Assembly (NCBI RefSeq): GCF_044761985.1
Contig: NZ_JBIWDK010000004.1
Coordinates: 62,001 to 126,000, forward strand
Direction: 5' to 3'
Source of the DNA: Peribacillus sp044761985
Lineage (GTDB): Bacteria; Bacillota; Bacilli; Bacillales; DSM-1321
Length of the DNA stretch: 64,000 bases
The notes under the pieces were generated by a model that searched no databases, was not told where the DNA came from, and saw nothing but the letters and a program-made list of their open reading frames with translations. Shown one piece after another: positions 17,410 to 25,680 of this stretch. The position numbers and the translations under genes were made by a program. Every line of letters begins with the position of its first letter. Position 1 is the first letter of the stretch.

Positions 17410-18000
17410 ATGAAACAACAAAGTACCCCCTCTCCCACTAAGCTTAAGATAGCTAAAGAAGCAGAAAAATTGTTTGCCCAAAAGGGTTACGCCGCTACGT
17501 CAATGGAAGACATCACAAACGTCTCCGAAAGCAGTAAAGGGAGCATTTATTATCATTTCAAAAGCAAGGAAAAACTTTTCTTGTACATCGTCGAGAATAA
17601 CGCCGACGAGTGGAAGCGCGCCTGGAACATCAAGCAAAAGAACTACCGCACGAGTGTAGAGAAATTATATGCATTGGCAGACCATTATCTTGAAGATCTG
17701 CAAAGTCCATTAATTAAAGCCGCTGAGGAATTTGGCGGAAGTGAAACGGCTGACCCTGAGATTTTTGCGCATATTTTAGAAATTTATCGCAGTCAGTATT
17801 ATGACACGTATGAAGCCGTCATTGACCAGGGAATTAAAGAAGGGGCGTTCATCGAAGATAATCCCAAAGACCTTATGTACATTCTCTTTGGCATGCATGC
17901 CGGATTACATGCCACCTATTACGAGATGGAATTTCCTGAAATCAGGAGACTATATCACAAAAGCGTGGACGTCTTTTTAAAAGGCATTTCGAAACACTAG
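17410..18000 (+). CDS. yfiR: TetR-family regulator, YfiR-like
   Basis: 196 residues. Helix-turn-helix at about 14-60 (AATSMEDITNVSESSKGSIYYHFKSK); the rest is an all-helical effector domain. It is followed 138 bp later by an MFS transporter gene in the same direction, the order of B. subtilis yfiR-yfiS. Both genes have a copy of the motif ACCGAACG-TCAG upstream, which is good evidence that this protein represses itself and the pump. The symbol is by arrangement and family, not by proof of orthology. Confidence 0.75.
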   Translation: MKQQSTPSPTKLKIAKEAEKLFAQKGYAATSMEDITNVSESSKGSIYYHFKSKEKLFLYIVENNADEWKRAWNIKQKNYRTSVEKLYALADHYLEDLQSPLIKAAEEFGGSETADPEIFAHILEIYRSQYYDTYEAVIDQGIKEGAFIEDNPKDLMYILFGMHAGLHATYYEMEFPEIRRLYHKSVDVFLKGISKH

Positions 18001-18001
18001 A

Positions 18002-18052
18002 GGAACAAACATCCCTTTCTTATCCTTTTCCCAAGAAAGGATGTTCCTCGAT
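18002..18052 (+). terminator. Weak terminator hairpin
   Basis: ggaaca...tccctttctt pairs imperfectly with aagaaagga...tgttcc. There is no strong T run, so read-through into the MFS gene is possible. Confidence 0.4.
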
Positions 18053-18099
18053 TATTTAACGATAGTCCTGTAGAACGATTTTTTTTAGGAATTTATTAA

Positions 18100-18113
18100 A
18101 CCGAACGGTCAGA
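18100..18113 (+). promoter_or_regulatory. Second YfiR-like operator, ahead of the MFS gene
   Basis: ACCGAACGGTCAGA, matching the 17373-17386 site in 12 of 14 positions, 25 bp ahead of the MFS start codon. Confidence 0.6.
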
Positions 18114-18138
18114 TTAATTAAGAAGGAGCTGCCTGTGG

Positions 18139-19359
18139 ATGAACCAATTATTGAAAAATAAGGTTTTCTGGATCATGTTGAGTTCGGATATGCTTGATCA
18201 AATCAGCATATGGATTCGAAATATGGCCGTTTTGTTTTACATTATCGAAAAAACGAATCAGGATCCGGTCGCGATATCCCTTATCACTGTCATCGAGTAC
18301 GCCCCCATCTTCTTATTTTCCTTTATAGGCGGAACCTTTGCCGACCGTTGGAATCCAAAGAAGACGATCATTAGCGGCGGGCTGCTCAGCATCGTTTCGA
18401 TTCTGATCATTTTAGGTTTCATCTCATTCGGGATGTGGGAAGCCGTTTTCTTTGCCACATTCGTCTCAGCAATCGTCTCTCAATTTTCACAACCTTCTTC
18501 CGCGAAGATTTTCAAACGGCACATCCCTGAAAATCAAGTCGGTTCGGCGATAGGCATCGTGCAAAGCCTAGGTTCCCTGTTCTTGATTCTGGGACCCATC
18601 ATCGGTACGGCTGTCTATTCGAATTTTGGCATTTCGGTTTCCCTTTCCTTGTTAATTCTTACATTTGGATTATCCACGGTCATCACGCTCTTTTTACCGA
18701 AGGATGCCAAAAAGGAAAAACAGGCTGACTCGACGATCGTTACAGAAATTAAACAAGGCTTTCACTATGTACTCCATAATCACAATTTGAAAAGAATCGC
18801 CCTGACCTTTTGTTTCTTGGGTCTTGGAGCAGGCCTGGTACAACCGCTCGAGGTTTTTCTGATCACGGATAGGCTACAATTGCCAAAAGAAGCCCTTCAA
18901 TGGTTATCCGCTGCAGCAGGGGCTGGTTTACTGATTGGGGGAATCATCGCGGCCACTTTAGTTAATCGTCTTCATGTGAGGGTGACGTTTGTTGGTACGT
19001 TTTTATTATTAGCCCTCTCCACCGTTATCGAAGTACTGTCCACTTCCTTTATTTTAACGGCATCGATGAGATTCATCACCGCCTTCATGATGGCATTCAT
19101 GCAAATACTCTTAAGCACCATGATGATTAAACTTGTGGAAGAAAAATTCATCGGCAGGACAAATGGCATCATCACGCCCATCTTCATTCTATTTCTCTTA
19201 ATTGGAACGGCTTCATCCGGTCCATTGCTGAAAATAACTTCGCTATTCACGGTTTTTAGTTTATCCGCTATCACCGTTGCTCTGGCAGCTATCCCGGCGT
19301 TGGGCATGTCGGTCCCATCACATACTGAAAATAAAGAGGAAAGAATCAAGACTTTGTAA
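18139..19359 (+). CDS. yfiS: MFS transporter, YfiS-like
   Basis: 406 residues with 12 hydrophobic segments. It belongs to the MFS_3 type (DMLDQISIWIRNMAVLFYI start; FADRWNPKK as motif A). Members export macrolides or siderophore-like compounds; substrate here unknown. An operator copy lies just upstream and the TetR gene precedes it, so expression is likely induced by the exported compound. The ATG has a good aggagctg-type ribosome site at 11 bp. Confidence 0.8.
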   Translation: MNQLLKNKVFWIMLSSDMLDQISIWIRNMAVLFYIIEKTNQDPVAISLITVIEYAPIFLFSFIGGTFADRWNPKKTIISGGLLSIVSILIILGFISFGMWEAVFFATFVSAIVSQFSQPSSAKIFKRHIPENQVGSAIGIVQSLGSLFLILGPIIGTAVYSNFGISVSLSLLILTFGLSTVITLFLPKDAKKEKQADSTIVTEIKQGFHYVLHNHNLKRIALTFCFLGLGAGLVQPLEVFLITDRLQLPKEALQWLSAAAGAGLLIGGIIAATLVNRLHVRVTFVGTFLLLALSTVIEVLSTSFILTASMRFITAFMMAFMQILLSTMMIKLVEEKFIGRTNGIITPIFILFLLIGTASSGPLLKITSLFTVFSLSAITVALAAIPALGMSVPSHTENKEERIKTL

Positions 19360-19361
19360 GG

Positions 19362-19396
19362 TTTTAAAAAAAACATCCCCGCTAAAAACGGGGATG
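19362..19396 (-). terminator. Terminator of the thioredoxin-like gene
   Basis: 8-bp GC-rich stem catccccg / cggggatg with a 7-nt loop and a U run on the minus strand; it can also stop the convergent MFS gene. Confidence 0.85.
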
Positions 19397-19404
19397 CAAG
19401 TGGT

Positions 19405-19965
19405 TTACGCCTTCGTCAATGTTTCTTTAATGCTGCTGTACACTTCTTGCCAAAGCTGTTCGTTTTGGGCATAAGATTCCCCGATTTTCTTAAAAAGCTC
19501 CTTTTGTGCCGCTTCAAAATGTTCGTCTTCCTTAGCTGGCAAATCCTTGCGCAATTCCATTACGAACTCCTGTACTTTAGGTGCTCGAGGGCCCCAAACT
19601 GCTTTTTCCTTCCCTTGATTATCGATGAAAATAAAGATGGGAATCGATCGTGCCGTTCCATTCGTTAAGTACTGATCCATCAGCTCAAGGTTTTGATCCC
19701 GTAGAATCATCCGCGTATCGATATTCGCTGCCTGTGCGATGTTCAAAAGGATCGGGATATTCATCATCGCGTCGCCACACCAATCTTCTGTAATGACAAT
19801 CGCTCTCAGCTCTTTCCCTTTTACTTCTTCGAAAAATGAACGGTCTTCTTCCGAAATGGAAAAACGCTCGTATACGGATTGCAAGCCTTCCTTATTCACT
19901 TTCATCGACTCCACAAATTCCTTTGCAGGTATCCCCTTTTCAAACCATTCATGTAATGTCGTCAT
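19405..19965 (-). CDS. Thioredoxin-fold protein with a single active-site cysteine
   Basis: 186 residues of the thioredoxin-like group common in Bacilli. The active site reads EDWCGDAMMN (Cys about 63), so the second Cys of a CxxC pair is replaced; cis-Pro is in SIPIFIF (about 109-114). Such proteins can act as monothiol oxidoreductases or bacillithiol-linked partners; this is inference. No signal peptide, so cytosolic. Monocistronic. Confidence 0.75.
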   Translation of the reverse strand: MTTLHEWFEKGIPAKEFVESMKVNKEGLQSVYERFSISEEDRSFFEEVKGKELRAIVITEDWCGDAMMNIPILLNIAQAANIDTRMILRDQNLELMDQYLTNGTARSIPIFIFIDNQGKEKAVWGPRAPKVQEFVMELRKDLPAKEDEHFEAAQKELFKKIGESYAQNEQLWQEVYSSIKETLTKA

Positions 19966-20173
19966 GTTCCCACTCCTAACTAATTTTAATTAAAAATACC
20001 ATAAACCGGTTTATTTTTCAGCCCATTGATTCGGGAGAAACGAATCATATATCTAAATTAATATATTAAAAAAATGTTTTCATTTTAGAAAACAAGGGAA
20101 ATTTATTAGTAGCTAACTAAATAACTAGTACTTTTCATTAATACAAATGTTTGTAACTTAGGAGATGGATTTT

Positions 20174-21025
20174 GTGGAAGGTTTTCTCTATGCACTTATC
20201 CCCGCATTAACGTGGGGAAGCTTGGTACTTGTTTCCGAAAAACTCGGGGGCAACTCATATAACCAAACACTCGGCATCACCATCGGCTCTTTATTGTTTG
20301 CCATCGTGATGTCGGTCATCAATCCCCCCGAATGGACGAGCCTCATCTGGATTGTCGGAATCATTTCAGGGATTGGCTGGGCGTTCGGTCAACTTTTTCA
20401 GTTCAACAGTGTCAAGGAAATGGGCGTTTCCAAAACCGTTCCCATTTCAACCGGATTGCAAATACTAGGAAATACATTTTTTGCGGTTATCGTCTTTAAG
20501 GAGTGGAACACCACTTCGACGATCGTCCTTGGGGTGATTGCCATCATCTTCTTGATTGCCGGCGTATTGCTGACAAGCAACGGAGACAGTAAAGGTAAAA
20601 ATGAAGGAAGCATGAAAAGAGGAATCGTCTACCTGATTATCTCGACTGCCGGTTATGTCACCTATGTCATCGTCGTCAGATGGTTTGACATAGATGGTTG
20701 GTCGGCCATCCTGCCACAAGCCATCGGGATGTTTATCACCGCCTTTCTACTATCCATCAAGCAAAAACCGTTCAACAAATATGCCGGACGCAACATCTTG
20801 ACGGGAATCATGTGGGCGACCGGGAATATCGGTCTCCTTCTCGCTAATCCAAAAGTGGGCGTTGCCATTGCCTTTTCATTCTCGCAAATGGGTATCGTCA
20901 TTTCCACTTTAGGCGGCATCTTTCTATTAGGAGAGAAAAAATCCAAGAAACAAATGACCTATGTTATCATCGGCTGTATCTTAGTCATCGCCGGTGGCGT
21001 CATGATTGGATTCACAAAAGAATAA
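20174..21025 (+). CDS. glcU: Glucose uptake protein GlcU, GRP transporter family
   Basis: About 283 residues with ten membrane helices in a 5+5 pattern, the EamA-like GRP (glucose/ribose porter) family. It brings in glucose without phosphorylating it, probably with protons. An in-frame ATG at 20165 abuts TTAGGAG; GTG 20174 is 9 bp from that ribosome site, so I prefer it. It is followed 19 bp later by glucose dehydrogenase, as in B. subtilis and B. megaterium where the pair is made in the forespore. Confidence 0.85.
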   Translation: MEGFLYALIPALTWGSLVLVSEKLGGNSYNQTLGITIGSLLFAIVMSVINPPEWTSLIWIVGIISGIGWAFGQLFQFNSVKEMGVSKTVPISTGLQILGNTFFAVIVFKEWNTTSTIVLGVIAIIFLIAGVLLTSNGDSKGKNEGSMKRGIVYLIISTAGYVTYVIVVRWFDIDGWSAILPQAIGMFITAFLLSIKQKPFNKYAGRNILTGIMWATGNIGLLLANPKVGVAIAFSFSQMGIVISTLGGIFLLGEKKSKKQMTYVIIGCILVIAGGVMIGFTKE

Positions 21026-21044
21026 ATAAGGGAGAGGATATAGT

Positions 21045-21830
21045 ATGTATACAGATTTAGAGAACAAGGTAGTCGTAATCACAGGGGCCGCAACAGGATT
21101 AGGTAAAGCAATGGCGGAACGCTTCGGAAAGGAAAAAGCACGAGTTGTCTTAAATTATCATTCGGAAGAGAACGACTATAAGGAAATCATTCAAACGATT
21201 GAAGCTTCAGGCGGGAAGGCCGCAGCCATTCAAGGCGATGTTACAAAAGAAGAAGATGTGAAGAAATTAATTCAGTTTGCAGTGGATACATTCGGTACCA
21301 TCGACATCATGATCAACAATGCCGGCATTGAAAATGAAGTGCCAAGCGAAAAACTGACGCTAGAAGATTGGCAAAAGGTCATCGACGTCAACCTTACCGG
21401 CATGTTTTTAGCAAGTCGGGATGCAATCAGTTATATGTTAGAACATGATATTAAAGGAAACATCATCAATATGTCTTCGGTTCATGACAGAATTCCATGG
21501 CCACATTTTGTTCACTATGCAGCAAGTAAAGGCGGCGTCAAAATGATGACCGAAACACTTGCCCTTGAATATGCGCCAAAAGGAATCCGCGTGAATAACA
21601 TTTCCCCTGGAGCAATCGATACACCGATTAACGCCGAGAAATTCAATGATCCAAAGGCGACACAAGAAGTCATCGACCTGATTCCGATGGGCTATATCGG
21701 AAAACCGGAACAAATCGCTGCATGTGCGGTTTGGCTCGCATCCGAGGAATCCAGCTACGTCACCGGCTTGACACTATATGCGGATGGCGGCATGACCAAA
21801 TACCCTGGATTCGAAGCTGGGAAAGGTTGA
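21045..21830 (+). CDS. gdh: Glucose 1-dehydrogenase (SDR family)
   Basis: 261 residues, exactly the length of Bacillus glucose dehydrogenases. NAD(P) motif TGAATGLG (13-20), catalytic Ser145, Tyr158 and Lys162 (YAASK), and the family C-terminus (GGMTKYPGFEAGKG). It oxidises glucose to gluconolactone with NAD(P)+. It forms an operon with glcU and ends at a strong terminator. Known homologues are active during spore formation and germination; I did not find a convincing sigma-G promoter ahead of glcU. Confidence 0.95.
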   Translation: MYTDLENKVVVITGAATGLGKAMAERFGKEKARVVLNYHSEENDYKEIIQTIEASGGKAAAIQGDVTKEEDVKKLIQFAVDTFGTIDIMINNAGIENEVPSEKLTLEDWQKVIDVNLTGMFLASRDAISYMLEHDIKGNIINMSSVHDRIPWPHFVHYAASKGGVKMMTETLALEYAPKGIRVNNISPGAIDTPINAEKFNDPKATQEVIDLIPMGYIGKPEQIAACAVWLASEESSYVTGLTLYADGGMTKYPGFEAGKG

Positions 21831-21850
21831 TTATAGTATAGGGATTACCG

Positions 21851-21878
21851 ACACGGCGTTCTTACGCCGTGTTTTTTT
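21851..21878 (+). terminator. Terminator of glcU-gdh
   Basis: Perfect 8-bp stem acacggcg / cgccgtgt, 6-nt loop, T run to 21878. Confidence 0.92.
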
Positions 21879-22813
21879 CATCCATGGCTTTTCATATACT
21901 CCACCGTCTCGATCAACCCTTCACGATAAGGAGTCCGAGGCAGCGGTCCAATCAGCCTTTCGTATTTTTCCCCGTTCAACACAACCGGTTCTTCATTCAA
22001 ATAATACATCTCGACCGCTTCACGCATCTGGGAGTTGAAGATCCCCAAGAATTGAATCATCTTCTTTGAAATGGTGGATACTCCTTTTTGATAATCCGTT
22101 ATGTCGCGAATGATCTTGATTAGTTCTTTTCCAGTAATCACTTCATGACCGGGTATATTCCAGTTCTGACCGTACGCTTCTTCGTTAAGGGACAATTCAA
22201 CGATGGCTTTTGCTCCGTCCGGGGTGTATATGAATTCCCTGGCAATGCTTTGGTCGCCCACATAACTGGCTTTCTTATTTTTAATGACATTCTCAAGCGT
22301 ATAATGCAGTAAAGAACTTTCCGCATTGGGACCATAGAAATCAGGAAAGTGAACAATGATTGCAGGAATGTTTGATTCCTTAATCAGGTTTTCGACATTC
22401 AGGCGGATGCTTCCTTTTTTCGTGTGGGGATGTTTAACCGTCATTTCAGTCACGCTTTTCCCTGAACTGCGTCCATAGGCATAAATATTGTCGACAAAGG
22501 CAAGTTTCGCTTCATTCTTTTTCGCCGCCTCCATAATATTGGACATCATGACCACTAACTTCTCATCCCATTCTGAATAGGGAATGTTCGCTGATTGGAA
22601 TATGACGTCAACACCTTGGGCTGCTCTTTCTAAATCCTCCACTTGAAATAGATCTCCCGTATGGATCGTCACATTCGAATCATTTCCGAAAAGTTTTTCT
22701 AGCTTACTGCGGGTGCGTGCAAAGGCCGTCACCGAGATCCCCCTGTTTGATAATTCCTTGACGATTGAATACCCCATTCCTCCTGAAGCTCCTACTACCA
22801 ATGCTTTTTTCAT
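21878..22813 (-). CDS. NAD(P)-dependent epimerase/dehydratase-like SDR
   Basis: 311 residues of the extended SDR family. The dinucleotide motif is GASGGMGYSI (about 8-17) with basic residues after strand 2 (RTRSKLE) that favour NADP. An atypical active site YAYGRSSGK (about 111-119) stands in for YxxxK. The gene follows a TetR gene by 52 bp with an operator copy in the gap. Substrate unknown. Confidence 0.75.
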   Translation of the reverse strand: MKKALVVGASGGMGYSIVKELSNRGISVTAFARTRSKLEKLFGNDSNVTIHTGDLFQVEDLERAAQGVDVIFQSANIPYSEWDEKLVVMMSNIMEAAKKNEAKLAFVDNIYAYGRSSGKSVTEMTVKHPHTKKGSIRLNVENLIKESNIPAIIVHFPDFYGPNAESSLLHYTLENVIKNKKASYVGDQSIAREFIYTPDGAKAIVELSLNEEAYGQNWNIPGHEVITGKELIKIIRDITDYQKGVSTISKKMIQFLGIFNSQMREAVEMYYLNEEPVVLNGEKYERLIGPLPRTPYREGLIETVEYMKSHG

Positions 22814-22834
22814 AATGGACGCCCTCCCTTTTAT

Positions 22835-22850
22835 TTAACCACTGGTCAAT
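22835..22850. promoter_or_regulatory. Operator copy between the TetR and SDR genes
   Basis: TTAACCACTGGTCAAT with the core ACCA-C-TGGT; the same core sits ahead of the TetR gene at 23449-23464. Confidence 0.65.
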
Positions 22851-22865
22851 ACGTGGTAAAAAAAA

Positions 22866-23435
22866 TCAGCTAATTGATTTTGTTAAAAATTTCACGTGCA
22901 ACACAGCTAGATTCTTTACTTCCTCATACGTCGTGACATGACGGCAATAATGCGTGACAAAACCATGCAAGGATAAAAAGATGCTGTAAATATGCTGGAT
23001 GGAAACTTTGTTCTCACATAAAGTGAAAATAATCTGGGCGAATTTTTCATAGGTTTTGTGTGGCCCTTGATTGATGAAGTTCTGTACTTCTTCGTCCTTG
23101 ATCAAAAACATGATTTCATAATGGCTTTGATGGGTCAGCCCGAATTCAATGAAGCCCAAAAGAATGTTCTCTAGCTTTTCCCCATTTGGGATGGCTTGGT
23201 GCATCACATCATCCAGTTTTTGATCGAGCATGGCGAAATGTTCTTCCACTAACGCGTAAAACAACTCCGCTTTATTCTTGAAATGATAGTAAAGAGCGCC
23301 ATGGCTGTACCCTAATTCTTTCGCAATCTGCCTCATGGAAACATGCTGATACCCTTTCGCCACAAAGAGATCTCGTGCTGCGTCCATAATCATAGCCCGT
23401 GTTAGTTCTTGTTTTACGGATTTTCTAGGTGACAT
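22866..23435 (-). CDS. TetR-family regulator of the SDR gene
   Basis: 189 residues from the ATG at 23435, chosen because AAGGAGG lies 6 bp ahead; an upstream in-frame start has no ribosome site. Helix-turn-helix at about 30-52 (RQIAKELGYSHGALYYHFKNK) and a helical effector domain. An ACCACTGGT operator overlaps its promoter and a second lies between it and the SDR gene, so autoregulation and control of the SDR are likely. Confidence 0.85.
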   Translation of the reverse strand: MSPRKSVKQELTRAMIMDAARDLFVAKGYQHVSMRQIAKELGYSHGALYYHFKNKAELFYALVEEHFAMLDQKLDDVMHQAIPNGEKLENILLGFIEFGLTHQSHYEIMFLIKDEEVQNFINQGPHKTYEKFAQIIFTLCENKVSIQHIYSIFLSLHGFVTHYCRHVTTYEEVKNLAVLHVKFLTKSIS

Positions 23436-23448
23436 GATTTCCTCCTTA

Positions 23449-23464
23449 TTGACCACTGGTTAAT
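23449..23464. promoter_or_regulatory. Operator copy ahead of the TetR gene
   Basis: TTGACCACTGGTTAAT, 14 of 16 bases identical to the 22835 site. Confidence 0.65.
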
Positions 23465-23540
23465 TATAATATACGTAAACTTCCTTTTATTGTCAATACA
23501 TTATAAATAGGAGAGCCATGGTGTATGCTCTCCCTCACTT

Positions 23541-24509
23541 TCAATGACATTTCGGAAAGACCGTGACGATTCGGTCAAATAATGGATTAGATTCAGCTTT
23601 AATGTCCATCTCACTAAAAACTTTTTGATAATGTTCGACCCACTTCAGAGAATCAGTTGGAATATACGTGCCATCGTTCAGAAAATTCACGAGGACAAGC
23701 CACGTTGGAATCCCCATCTTCTCATTCAAGATATATAAATAAGCCAAACGATTGGCAAACTGGTAATAGCGATTTTGCCATATTTCTATAGGAGCCCGGG
23801 ATCCCATCGCCTCCATCGTTTCTTTCATGGTACTCTCTATCAGGAATCTACTGTCCAGATCCTTTGCCCGGATCGATGATTTCATCTCTTTGACATGGGC
23901 TTTCGCTTCCACTAACACGAACCCTTTTTGGCCATCTTTCCCTGCCACCGCAGCATATCCATCCCATTGCGGTCCCATTCTTGGCCAGTATTTCTCCAAC
24001 TCGATTCTTCTGCCCCGTCTCACACTTTCAAGCTCCAAAAATTCATTTCTGTATTCTTGGTAACCCGTTTCCCGTAATGGGGACTTCCACTGTATGGACC
24101 GCTCTTTATCTAGGAAAGTCAATAAGGAAGGAGAACTCATTAAGATGAGGTCATTCAGATCCTCTTGCCTGTTATTCACGAATTGCTGAAGCCAATATTG
24201 ACTTCCCTTCTCCGCCTGACCTTTCTCAAGCACCTGTCTAATCTTATTCTCCTCAACGAACCGTTTCAAGAAACTCTCTAACTGTTCGTCCTCAAGATAA
24301 AATAAATCGATATAAGAAAAAGGCTCTTCGACTTGATAAGAATCCCGTTTGAACAAATGCTGTTGCCCAAACCTATCATTTTGCTTCGAATACTCCGATT
24401 CTATCCAATCCAACAATTGAAAGAATCTCATATCCGGCTGGCTTTCCCACAATTCCTTAACCAAGGAATTAATGCTAAAAATTCTCTCCACTTTTCTCAA
24501 TCGAATCAC
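23541..24509 (-). CDS. Orphan PD-(D/E)XK nuclease-like protein
   Basis: 322 residues, soluble. Residues 1-140 are helical and charged (MRFFQLLDWIESEYSKQN). Around 175-205 is a restriction-endonuclease-like site: Asp183 in QWDGYAA, then Glu201-x-Lys203 in FVLVEAKAHVKE, matching the D...ExK signature of PD-(D/E)XK nucleases, with a hydrophobic beta strand before the ExK. A conserved-looking helical region (IEIWQNRYYQFANRL) follows. No methylase or helicase is adjacent, so a role in defence or repair is inference. Monocistronic. Confidence 0.65.
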   Translation of the reverse strand: MIRLRKVERIFSINSLVKELWESQPDMRFFQLLDWIESEYSKQNDRFGQQHLFKRDSYQVEEPFSYIDLFYLEDEQLESFLKRFVEENKIRQVLEKGQAEKGSQYWLQQFVNNRQEDLNDLILMSSPSLLTFLDKERSIQWKSPLRETGYQEYRNEFLELESVRRGRRIELEKYWPRMGPQWDGYAAVAGKDGQKGFVLVEAKAHVKEMKSSIRAKDLDSRFLIESTMKETMEAMGSRAPIEIWQNRYYQFANRLAYLYILNEKMGIPTWLVLVNFLNDGTYIPTDSLKWVEHYQKVFSEMDIKAESNPLFDRIVTVFPKCH

Positions 24510-24939
24510 CTTCTTTTTGATATTTATGAATTTATTCTCTTAAGCTTCCACCGACCAGTATAAAAAGTAATGTGGATATGGATGTAAGGATTTACGTATC
24601 ATCTTCTATTATTATAATCTAGATAAATAGATTTAAAGTAAGAATATGGGAGATATAATTGAAAAATCACTATTTTTATCCAAAGTAATTCATGTCTCAT
24701 TTAAGAATAAATGATAATCTGCCCCATTGTTTGAACACAACAGGGTAACTATAAAAAAGAAAGTGAATAGTAATCTACTACAATAGCCACTATTCCATAT
24801 TTCCTATTCGAATGGGTCATTGCTTGTATCTTCCTCAGTTAAAGTGTTCGAATATCTGTTTGGGTGAGAATCCCTTTTATTACGGTATCATGATTTCACC
24901 TCTTCCGTTCATTCGTTGAGGGTGAAAGTCAGTGTATAG
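24510..24939. other. Non-coding stretch between the nuclease and exonuclease genes
   Basis: About 430 bp, AT-rich, with the upstream region of the nuclease gene. I find no plausible gene, only a weak hairpin (GAATAGT...ACTATTC, about 24766-24796). Confidence 0.5.
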
Positions 24940-25517
24940 TTATTCGTTGGAAAATGGTTTCGTTATACGCTGGTACAAGTCCACCATGGGAGTGTCTATT
25001 CGTGTGGCTACAGGTTCCCTGCCAAGTATGCATAGCAAGATATCAGCTGAAACCCTAGCATCATTTAGAGCATTATGGTGCCTTAAATTTGGTATGCCTA
25101 AGTGTGTAGCTACTGTGTTTAATTTATAATTGACTAGGTCTTTATATACCTTTTTTGATTCTTTGACAGTACATACCACAGGGTTCAACATGACTCGATT
25201 CACCTTATGCATGACTTTCTCTTTTATGAAGCTTGGTCAAACTGTGCATTATGGGCAACAAAAGCTCGCTCGCCTAAGAAATCCATGAAGTCAGTTAATA
25301 CTTCTGCCGCGTTTCTTGCTCCAATCAGGTCACGATTTGAAATACCCGTTATATGTCTTATCTGACTTGTGATGGCTTTTGAAGTATGGATGAGTTCATA
25401 GAATTCATTAGCCACCTTCCCATCATAAATATGTACAGCACCAATTGATATAATACTATCGTATTGTCTTGAAAATTCTGTTGTCTCTATATCTACAGCT
25501 ACAAAATCTAAAACCAT
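24940..25517 (-). pseudogene. DEDDh 3'-5' exonuclease (DNA polymerase III epsilon-like), frameshifted
   Basis: Two adjacent frames join into one ~190-residue exonuclease. The first (25224-25517, 97 codons) has ExoI motif DIETTE (Asp9, Glu11) and ExoII HNAQFD (Asp94); it stops at TAA just after FDQAS. The second frame contributes FIKEKVMHKVN and the ExoIII motif HNALNDARVSA (His and Asp). A single missing base near 25221 (FDQ-A-FIKEK) restores the full frame. All catalytic residues survive, so the damage is recent or is a sequence error. Replication proofreading or RNase-T-like processing is the family role. Confidence 0.8.
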
Positions 25518-25570
25518 TTTTATAATCTCCTTTTATTTCAATATTTAAATAGATTAATCGTTTATCAGTA

Positions 25571-25610
25571 AATGCAAAAAGAGAAGTTACCATGGGTTCG
25601 GTAACTTCTC
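25571..25610 (-). terminator. Terminator of the CAP-domain gene
   Basis: 11-bp stem gagaagttacc / ggtaacttctc with an 8-nt loop and a U run on the minus strand. Confidence 0.85.
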
Positions 25611-25680
25611 CGGTTATAACTATATACGGATAAAAGGTGAGAAAAGTATAGACATCAAATGAAGGTGATTGATGATTATT

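Noticed and set aside
20000..20164. Sigma-G promoter ahead of glcU
   Set aside because: No convincing pair of -35/-10 elements; only partial matches.
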